From JBBEDC01 sp040881505 (GTDB lineage Bacteria > Patescibacteriota > Andersenbacteria > UBA10190), in contig JBBEDC010000039.1 in the NCBI GenBank assembly GCA_040881505.1, positions 1 through 19,458 of the forward strand: a stretch of 19,458 bases of DNA, given 5' to 3'. The position numbers were made by a program, and so were the translations under genes. Shown piece by piece: positions 1 through 6,443 of this stretch (position 1 is its first letter; the number at the start of each line of letters is the position of its first letter). The notes under the pieces were generated by a model. That model had not been told where the DNA came from. It was given only the letters and a program-made list of their open reading frames with translations, and did not search any database.

Positions 1-1
1 T

Positions 2-475
2 ATCGCTGCTTGCGAGCAGTTAGGTAGGCCACTCAAAGTTGCTGGAGTGGGTCCAGAGCTGGAGGATTTGAAATCACGTGCAGGCAAGCACACGGAATTC
101 TTGGGATTTGTACCCGATGCGGATTTGCCAAAGCTGTATGCCGGGGCGAAGGCCCTTCTGTTTCCACAAGAAGAAGATTTTGGGATAACGCCCTTGGAGG
201 CTGCGGCGAGCGGTAAGCCCACGATCGCTTTTCGAGCTGGAGGCGCTATTGAAACGGTTGTAGATGGTGTTACTGGCGTATTTTTTGACGAACAAACTCC
301 TGCCTCATTAGCTGCGGCAATTATGCAGTCTGAGGCTGTGCGGTTTGACCCCCTGGCCATTTACGGTCATGGGCAAACCTTTGATCGAAGCCGATTCTTA
401 GACGAAATGGGACAACTCGTGCAGAATGAATGGGTGCAGCACGAACAAAACATGATAGGGAGGCAATATGCCTGA
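2..475 (+). CDS. Glycosyltransferase family 4 (GT-B fold), 3' fragment cut by the window edge
   Basis: The frame is open to the left edge, so only the C-terminal nucleotide-sugar-binding half of a GT4 glycosyltransferase is present. Visible family features are the segment LGFVPDADLPKLYAGAKAL and the E-x7-E signature in EEDFGITPLE, which in this family contacts the donor sugar nucleotide, followed by SGKPTIAFRAGGAIETV. A GTG at 47 is an internal Val and not the start, because homologous residues (IAACEQLGRPLKVAGVG) continue upstream. The stop at 473-475 overlaps the next gene by 8 bases, indicating translational coupling in a polysaccharide operon. It probably transfers a sugar to a lipid-linked or growing glycan on the cytoplasmic face of the membrane. 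Donor and acceptor cannot be read from the sequence. Confidence 0.9.
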   Translation: MAACEQLGRPLKVAGVGPELEDLKSRAGKHTEFLGFVPDADLPKLYAGAKALLFPQEEDFGITPLEAAASGKPTIAFRAGGAIETVVDGVTGVFFDEQTPASLAAAIMQSEAVRFDPLAIYGHGQTFDRSRFLDEMGQLVQNEWVQHEQNMIGRQYA

Positions 476-1088
476 ATATTGGATGGAAATTCGCAAGCAG
501 CTTCCGGTGGTGCTTATAGCGGCATTTGTGGCGGGAGCTGTAGCATACGCGCTATCAGCTCGGATCGAGCCTGTCTATGAAGTTCATTTTTCATATATCG
601 TTTCGCTAACTGAGCGGGAAGAGCCAGGTGAGTATACATTTGATGGATTTTACGCCTTGCAAGCGACTGATCTTTTTACGGCCACGGTAGCAAAGTGGGC
701 GCAAACCCCGGAAGTGATCGTGGCGGCATTTAATGAAGCGGGTATCCCACTGCCGACTACTGAACCGCATCAGGTTTCCCGGATTGTTCGAGCGGACAAG
801 ACGGCGCCGCAGTTAATTCAAGTGTCCGTGCGCGGAAAGCAGGAAGATACGGCGATGGCTCTAGCCGAAGGGTTGCAGAGCGTGATGGAAAGGAATATCG
901 AGCGCTATGACGAAGAGGGGATCCCAGCTTTGCAGTTTCGTGCGACTGCGACTGACGCTTGGGTGGGACGCACGGCTGTGTCTGTTCCGATCATATCCTC
1001 CGCTGCGTTTTTGATTGTTGCATTTCTCGGTCTTAATCTGGTTGTCCTACTCGTGGCTATGCGGGCGGTTGATACGGTAAAAAGGTAA
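468..1088 (+). CDS. Wzz/YveK-like polysaccharide chain-length determinant (two-TM membrane protein)
   Basis: The protein has 206 residues with a TM helix near residues 10-30 (LPVVLIAAFVAGAVAYAL) and another near 170-197 (IISSAAFLIVAFLGLNLVVL), with an extracytoplasmic alpha/beta and helical region between. This is the topology of Wzz/YveK polysaccharide co-polymerases, which set glycan chain length. It is on the short side for the family and has no BY-kinase domain. The start ATG at 468 has a good Shine-Dalgarno (AGGGAGG, 457-463) inside the end of the preceding glycosyltransferase and overlaps it by 8 bases. The neighbours are three GT4 enzymes, which supports the role. The assignment rests on topology and context more than on a diagnostic motif; the family's usual Pro-rich motif before TM2 is not obvious. 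Confidence 0.72.
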   Translation: MPEYWMEIRKQLPVVLIAAFVAGAVAYALSARIEPVYEVHFSYIVSLTEREEPGEYTFDGFYALQATDLFTATVAKWAQTPEVIVAAFNEAGIPLPTTEPHQVSRIVRADKTAPQLIQVSVRGKQEDTAMALAEGLQSVMERNIERYDEEGIPALQFRATATDAWVGRTAVSVPIISSAAFLIVAFLGLNLVVLLVAMRAVDTVKR

Positions 1089-1095
1089 TTACCCT

Positions 1096-2220
1096 ATGCA
1101 AATCGCTGTAGATGTACGGTCATTGATGGAGGGCCGGCATAGCGGCGGGGAAGAATACACGACGCATATTTTGCGTTCGATGGCGACATACGCCCCGCAA
1201 CACATTTTTCAAGCGTATTACAACTCGGCGCGAAAGGTAGACCTGCCGGAGTTTCCTCGCAATGTACACCCGGTGCCGTACCGGTATCCGAACAAAGTAT
1301 TTAACGCAGCGCAGCTGGTATCCGGCTATCCTCGTTGGGACTCGTTAGTTCGAGGGGATGTGTTTTTTGTTCCGAACGCGCGGCTTACGCCGCTCTCTGT
1401 GAGTGTTCCTCTTGTGACTGTGGCGCATGATGTATCGTATGAGTTGTTTCCGGAATTCTTAAATCCGTGGCGTCGGGTATGGCATCAGCTGGTGCGTCCT
1501 CGTCAGCTTATGCGTAGAGCTAACCATATTATTGCTGTTTCAGAACACACTAAAGAAGATTTAATGCGCTTGTATGACGTTTCGAGTGAAAAAGTATCAG
1601 TTATATATTCCGGATTATCATTAGATCCCAAAGGGGCGCGCTCAACCGCAGTGCAGCAGGTGCGGCAACGCTATCATCTACCGGAGCATTTTGTGTTGTA
1701 TGTTGGCCGGTTCGAGCCGCGCAAGAATATCACGGGAATCATTGAAGCATTTGGTGCGATAGCAGATCGAGTGCCGCACGATTTGGTATTGGCAGGAGAA
1801 AGCGGATGGAAGCAGGGGGAGCATCAAGCGGCATATCTCCGCTCGGCTTACCGTGATCGGATTCATCCGCTCGGATTTATTCCCGAAGCGGAAAAGGCGG
1901 CGCTCTATGCGGCGGCAGATTTGTTTGTGTATCCCAGTTTTTACGAAGGATTTGGGTTCCCGCCGCTGGAGGCGCTATCGGTTGGAACGCCGGTTATAAC
2001 ATCATTTAACTCTTCACTGCCGGAGGTTGTGGGCAAGTGGGCTACTCTAGTTGATCCGTACGATACCTCACTATTGGCAGCCGTGATGCACGAAGTACTA
2101 CAATCTCCTGTCCGAGTACCATATGCTATTCGCGAAGAAGTGCGGTCAACATACAACTGGCAGCGCGCTGCCAAGCAGACCGTGCGAATCTTGGAGAGCA
2201 TGGTACGCTCATCTGCATGA
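1096..2220 (+). CDS. Glycosyltransferase family 4
   Basis: A complete 374-residue GT-B glycosyltransferase. The N-terminal acceptor half begins MQIAVDVRSL with a glycine-containing loop (SGGEEYTTHI). The C-terminal half has the family segment VLYVGRFEPRKNITGIIEAF and the E-x7-E motif with Glu284 and Glu292 (YEGFGFPPLEALSVGTPVI), the site that binds the donor nucleotide sugar. Length is normal for the family. It starts 7 bases after the Wzz-like gene, with an AAAAGG stretch at 1080-1085 as a modest ribosome-binding site, and its stop overlaps the next start in an ATGA (2217-2220). It is expected at the cytoplasmic membrane face, adding a sugar to a lipid-linked surface glycan. The particular sugar is not predictable here. 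Confidence 0.92.
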   Translation: MQIAVDVRSLMEGRHSGGEEYTTHILRSMATYAPQHIFQAYYNSARKVDLPEFPRNVHPVPYRYPNKVFNAAQLVSGYPRWDSLVRGDVFFVPNARLTPLSVSVPLVTVAHDVSYELFPEFLNPWRRVWHQLVRPRQLMRRANHIIAVSEHTKEDLMRLYDVSSEKVSVIYSGLSLDPKGARSTAVQQVRQRYHLPEHFVLYVGRFEPRKNITGIIEAFGAIADRVPHDLVLAGESGWKQGEHQAAYLRSAYRDRIHPLGFIPEAEKAALYAAADLFVYPSFYEGFGFPPLEALSVGTPVITSFNSSLPEVVGKWATLVDPYDTSLLAAVMHEVLQSPVRVPYAIREEVRSTYNWQRAAKQTVRILESMVRSSA

Positions 2221-3338
2221 AGATCGCCATAGATGCGCGAGCAATTCTGTGGACGGGAATTGCAACGTATGTAAAAAACCTGTTACTACAATATGCTGCT
2301 ACATCTTCCTCCCATCAATTCGTTGTTCTTATCCCTGATCGGTGGGAGCAGCAGGCACGCAAAACAATAGGAAAGCTGCCGGAACAGTTTACGCTCGTGC
2401 CGGTAACGGCCTCGTATTACTCCTGGCAGGAGCAGACGATATTTTTGCGCCAGCTTAACGCGCTTGATGTTGACTTTGTGCATTTTACGCACTTTAATGT
2501 TCCGCTGTTATACCGCAAGCCCTATGTGGTAACGATTCACGACGCTACCCGCTTTATTTTCCCAGGCCAAAAACACCAGCACCTGCTTAAGCAGCTGATG
2601 TATGAGGTGGTGTTTTCTCGGGCAGTTGCCAGAGCGTGCCACGTCATCTTTGTGACAGAGCATACTCGTAGGGAAGTGGAAGCGCTGCCGCTTTCGCTTC
2701 CGAAAAATTCGAGCGTTATATATGAAGGCATTCATGATCGTTTTTTTGAACCAATTGGCGCCCTGCAGCGCCAGAAGGTGAGATCATTAATTGGAACTTC
2801 AAATCCGTACCTGTTGTATGTAGGTGTGTGGATGAGTCATAAGAATATCCGTCGAATCTTAGATTCCTTTGTAGAGCTGCGCAATAGGTATCCCGATTTG
2901 AAGCTGGTTATTACCGGAAAGCCGGTACCAGGGTATACCAACGCTTTGCGGTACGCCCAGCGACTTAATGTTGTAGATCATGTTATTTTCCCGGGATATG
3001 TGTCAAACGAGCTGCTACCAGCATTGTATTCCGAGGCGGCATGTTTTGTTTTCCCAAGCTTGTACGAAGGGTTTGGATTGCCGCCTTTAGAAGCCGCTGC
3101 TTGCGGTACGCCGGTTGTAACATCTAACGTTTCAAGTTTGCCGGAGGTAATGGGATTTGCGGCAGTGTATGTGAATCCCGAAAGCATTCGCAGTATAACG
3201 ATGGGGGTGCGGATGGTGCTTGATAATCCTTCGGAGCGTCGAGCGTATGTTGAGAAAGGGAAGAACCAAGCCGCACGGTTTTCCTGGGAGCTGGCAGCGC
3301 AGCAACACTTAGGTGTGTATGAGGAGGCTGGTGCATAA
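2217..3338 (+). CDS. Glycosyltransferase family 4
   Basis: A 373-residue GT4 enzyme that starts MKIAIDARAI and is coupled to the upstream glycosyltransferase by a 4-base overlap. It shows the donor-site segment LLYVGVWMSHKNIRRILDSF and the E-x7-E motif at Glu284 and Glu292 (YEGFGLPPLEAAACGTPVV). Those residue positions match exactly those in the preceding gene, and the overall architecture is alike, so the two may be tandem paralogues that have diverged in acceptor choice. It is the last glycosyltransferase of the left-hand operon. The stop TAA at 3336-3338 lies inside the candidate start region of the next reading frame, suggesting co-transcription. Confidence 0.92.
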   Translation: MKIAIDARAILWTGIATYVKNLLLQYAATSSSHQFVVLIPDRWEQQARKTIGKLPEQFTLVPVTASYYSWQEQTIFLRQLNALDVDFVHFTHFNVPLLYRKPYVVTIHDATRFIFPGQKHQHLLKQLMYEVVFSRAVARACHVIFVTEHTRREVEALPLSLPKNSSVIYEGIHDRFFEPIGALQRQKVRSLIGTSNPYLLYVGVWMSHKNIRRILDSFVELRNRYPDLKLVITGKPVPGYTNALRYAQRLNVVDHVIFPGYVSNELLPALYSEAACFVFPSLYEGFGLPPLEAAACGTPVVTSNVSSLPEVMGFAAVYVNPESIRSITMGVRMVLDNPSERRAYVEKGKNQAARFSWELAAQQHLGVYEEAGA

Positions 3339-3729
3339 AGTTTTGTACAGCAGTAAAGATTTTGTGCTACTCTTAAATAGTACTCATACACCTTCTGTGG
3401 ATAACATATTTTCCAGGCTTACAGTTCTCCTCCTCGCAGCAGTGTTTATCGTCGTTCCAACCGCTGCTCCCAGTATTGTTTTCGCTCAAGCAGGTTCGCT
3501 TCAAGAGGTAACGGATCCTTTTGCCTCACCGGAAGCTTCAGCAGGAAACGATGAAGCACAAATACAAGGGTCGTTTCTGGGAGTTTCACCGGATGATGAT
3601 CTGGTACAACCGGACTTTCCTACAGTAGCTGACCCAAGCGGTACGGTTGATTGTTTTGACCACTATTCGTTTAATAGCGTAGATATTTCACTGCAGCCAT
3701 CAATTAATACTCCAGCAGCTGGAGCTTAA
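3319..3729 (+). pseudogene. 5' part of a secreted surface-protein gene, ended by an in-frame TAA
   Basis: The frame encodes a signal peptide (hydrophobic core LTVLLLAAVFIVVPTAA ending near VFAQA) and about 80 extracellular residues, then meets TAA at 3727-3729. The same frame continues without another stop to 6390, and the residues just after the stop (IAFTGTVTN, then NPYPIVDGAV) read as a normal beta-strand continuation, so this is most likely the N-terminus of the next entry. The start is uncertain. ATG 3319 is used here. GTG 3331 has GAGGAGG (3321-3327) close upstream and overlaps the previous stop. GTG 3397 would give a compact 26-residue signal peptide. A secreted stump of about 110-137 residues is possible but looks incomplete. 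A sequencing error at one base would also explain the break. Confidence 0.6.
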
Positions 3730-3756
3730 ATTGCCTTTACGGGAACAGTAACGAAC

Positions 3757-6390
3757 ATGAACCCGTATCCGATCGTGGACGGTGCGGTGTTTGCGAAGAT
3801 ATATCGAACGGATGACGGAGCGGCGACTGAAAACCCCGGGCCGCGTGATCTTGTTGATCAGTATTTCATTCAGCGGGACGTGACATTAGCCGCAGAGGAA
3901 AGTAAGCCTATTTCGCATACATGGCGGGTCCCAGCTCACCTGCCCACTGGGGACTATCAACTGGCTACCTATTTTGTTAACGGTGACGCATTTAATTTAA
4001 GTGGCCTTTCTTTTACGGATGATATTGTCGGTGAGATAACTCCTTTTCATGTAACGGGTGAGGCAGGAGAGTCGGTAGCATTTAATCGGGCGACTGCGAC
4101 GGTGAATACCGAGCCGTATAGGTTTGTCTCATTCGCTCCTCAAGTTGAGGGTGAGGCAACATTTAGTATTGATCTTGTAAATCCAACAAGCGAATCTCAA
4201 ACGATTCCGGTTACCTGGCAGCTGTATACCTGGGATTCGTTGCGCCAGAGTAATCTTCTCGATACTACGAGAGAAACGGTCACTGTTGGAGCAAATGCCA
4301 GCCAGACGGTCTCGTATACAACTAGCCAAAATGCACACGCTATATACTATCTTGTTGGTACCGCAGAGTACGAGGATACCAAGTCGATTGTTGGTATGCG
4401 CGTAACTCGTCCTGACGTTGAGCAAGTTCGTATCAATTTCCCCGGTGTAACCTCGTTCCCGCTCACTGCCGGAGCGGAGAACACGCTTTTCTCTTGTATT
4501 CATGGCGCGGGAGTGCAGGATGTGGTGTCTAATAACATATTGACGCTTACCCTGACCGGTCCTGGCGGTAACGTTATTCATAGCTATACATATGAAGGAG
4601 ATATTACAGGAGGCATGATGGGGGTGGCTGATGTGTTTACTCCAAACCAGACATATGATCGGTTTACTCTGTCGGCCGAGCTGCAGCACAATGGAGTGAT
4701 AGTGGACCGGGCGGCGATGGAGTATGACTGTAGTGAAATAGATCCGGCATTATGTTCTTCTTCGGCTGGCAGCAGTGCCGGACCCGACTCGGATGCGCCG
4801 AGTGGACGGACACTTCTGATGGCTGGAATTGGAGCACTCGTTCTTATCCTTATACTAGCTATAGCCGCTATGGTGACACGAAAACGAGCAACGCTTATGA
4901 TTTTAGGACTGCTTGTAGCAGGAGCCGGCCTTGTCTTCGGTTCAGCGGAAGTCGCAGAGGCGAAAAGCATCAAATGGAACCATTCAGTAGACGCACTTTA
5001 TAGCCGGAATATGGTTAAAGACGGAGGTCCGCTTGATACGGGCGATGTGGTGCTATACACACAGGCGTTTCATGGAGTAGTGATGGATGCTACGTATCGT
5101 GTGGGGATCCGGAATCTCACTACCGGAGCTTATCTTGATGTTCGCACCGATAACCCTCCAGTTGTTCAGCCAGGAGACCGACTTGAGTTCCAGTTTGGTA
5201 AGCACCTGCGTGAAGACGCGACTTGGAGCGGAACAGGGTATGGGAATGATACCCCGCTTGGATTGTGGCGGAACGATTCGCCTACTCCGGCGCTCATACC
5301 CAGCGATCCAAATCTTGCCAACCACCCTCACTACAATTTCAGATATGCTGCGAGCTGCCCCCATGGAGATGCCCTCTTGAATGTCCGGTATCGGGCTGAG
5401 TTTGACTACATATACGATCGATGCGTTCACTATGTTATTCCGGCGCCCACACGAACCTTTTCAAGCACTGACGGGATGCTTACTAATTGTGTCGATACTG
5501 TAACGGGAACCAACACGGCCGAACGAAAGCCTGGGTGGAATCGGACGTGTACGGTCGCGCGAGAAGGAAGAATTGATGGAAATTTCCACTTTAACACTAC
5601 CAATGCCCGGTTTTATAGCCGCTGGAGAATTAGATCTGATAACTATAGTTTGCAGAACATTTGGTGGGGTAATAACATCCCGATGTATGTAGGGATAGGA
5701 TCGAATAAGCAACAACTCTTCCCTATTCCGGCTCAAACCGTGCCATTTGCGCTCCAGGCTGGTGATCCAGGCAACCCTCCGTCGGCCCCGATTGTAAGCG
5801 GTCCCACAACAGGCTTCATAAACACCAGCTATCCTTTTACATTCTACTCAGTTGAAGCGGAGACGGATGTTCAGTATCACATTGACTGGACCGGAGATGG
5901 GCAGATGAATGAAATAGTTCCAGCTGATCAGTTCGTGCCAGTGAATGTTCAGCAGTCATCCAACAAGACATGGCCGAGTGTTGGTGATAAGACACTCTAC
6001 GTGCGAGCCGTTGATGAAGAAGGGCGTACGTCTGATTGGACGAGTCATACTATAACGATCGATACAAGGCCGCCGAATGTAAACGTGACCACGGGACCTG
6101 GGCCATTTATACGCAACAGCACAGTAACTGCAACCGGAACGGTTACGCATCCGGATAACCTTAATATCATTACATGTGAATGGTTGGTGGAAAGCCCAGG
6201 AGGTACTACTGTCTTGGCTGATGTGACCGCAGGGGACCCGGGCTCGATCGAGTTCGTTGCAAGTGAGATTGGGCAATATGATATCTCGCTGATCTGTACT
6301 GACGAGAATAGTAAGCAGGGTGAAGGGTCGGCTAGTGTTGTGACACAGATCCCAGCGTTCGATCCGGGTGGAGTTCGAGAAACCGACTAA
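3757..6390 (+). CDS. Large Ig-like surface protein, 3' part of the TAA-interrupted gene; contains an internal TM plus signal-peptide-like segment
   Basis: This is 877 residues from ATG 3757, but that ATG lacks a clear ribosome-binding site and an export signal, so it is probably not a natural start. The segment to about 4800 is beta-rich and extracellular in character. Next comes a Ser/Gly linker, a TM helix (MAGIGALVLILILAIAAM, about 4813-4872), a short basic loop (VTRKRA), a second hydrophobic stretch (LMILGLLVAGAGLVFGSA) and an AEVAEA/KS sequence resembling a signal-peptidase I site near 4962. After this lies a second extracellular region ending in Ig/PKD-like repeats (about 5770-6330; WTGDGQ, TLYVRAVDEEGRTSDWTS). 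The layout suggests fusion of a C-terminally anchored protein with a secreted one. No LPXTG-like signal is present. The function is likely adhesive or structural, and is not established by the sequence. Confidence 0.75.
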   Translation: MNPYPIVDGAVFAKIYRTDDGAATENPGPRDLVDQYFIQRDVTLAAEESKPISHTWRVPAHLPTGDYQLATYFVNGDAFNLSGLSFTDDIVGEITPFHVTGEAGESVAFNRATATVNTEPYRFVSFAPQVEGEATFSIDLVNPTSESQTIPVTWQLYTWDSLRQSNLLDTTRETVTVGANASQTVSYTTSQNAHAIYYLVGTAEYEDTKSIVGMRVTRPDVEQVRINFPGVTSFPLTAGAENTLFSCIHGAGVQDVVSNNILTLTLTGPGGNVIHSYTYEGDITGGMMGVADVFTPNQTYDRFTLSAELQHNGVIVDRAAMEYDCSEIDPALCSSSAGSSAGPDSDAPSGRTLLMAGIGALVLILILAIAAMVTRKRATLMILGLLVAGAGLVFGSAEVAEAKSIKWNHSVDALYSRNMVKDGGPLDTGDVVLYTQAFHGVVMDATYRVGIRNLTTGAYLDVRTDNPPVVQPGDRLEFQFGKHLREDATWSGTGYGNDTPLGLWRNDSPTPALIPSDPNLANHPHYNFRYAASCPHGDALLNVRYRAEFDYIYDRCVHYVIPAPTRTFSSTDGMLTNCVDTVTGTNTAERKPGWNRTCTVAREGRIDGNFHFNTTNARFYSRWRIRSDNYSLQNIWWGNNIPMYVGIGSNKQQLFPIPAQTVPFALQAGDPGNPPSAPIVSGPTTGFINTSYPFTFYSVEAETDVQYHIDWTGDGQMNEIVPADQFVPVNVQQSSNKTWPSVGDKTLYVRAVDEEGRTSDWTSHTITIDTRPPNVNVTTGPGPFIRNSTVTATGTVTHPDNLNIITCEWLVESPGGTTVLADVTAGDPGSIEFVASEIGQYDISLICTDENSKQGEGSASVVTQIPAFDPGGVRETD

Positions 6391-6422
6391 CAACTAGCCA
6401 AATAATCTTTCGTAGTTTCTTG

Positions 6423-6443
6423 TTTAGTCGTACACTAAAGGTG
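6423..6443 (+). promoter_or_regulatory. Candidate -10 element and inverted repeat just before the DUF4012 gene
   Basis: TACACT at 6431-6436 lies six bases before GTG 6443, so a start point about seven bases downstream would fall on the start codon itself. The -10 is embedded in an inverted repeat, TTTAGT (6423-6428) and ACTAAA (6434-6439), which could be an operator. No good -35 hexamer is seen at the expected distance, which lowers confidence. Confidence 0.4.

Noticed and set aside
3396..3404. TGTGGATAA, a perfect DnaA-box match on the reverse strand, with another TTATCCACA at 11720-11728
   Set aside because: The two sites are 8 kb apart, single, and not near dnaA, dnaN or an AT-rich unwinding region. 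One or two nine-base matches in a window of this size on both strands is not surprising, so an origin is not supported.
3727..3729. Alternative genetic code (TAA as sense) as the reason for the split gene
   Set aside because: TAA ends several well-defined genes here (1088, 3338, 6390, 10997, 15820), and TGA and TAG also act as stops, so the standard code applies.
4129..4689. A 186-codon minus-strand frame
   Set aside because: It is a shadow of the large surface-protein gene; its protein is of mixed low-quality composition with no motif, and there is no ribosome-binding site.
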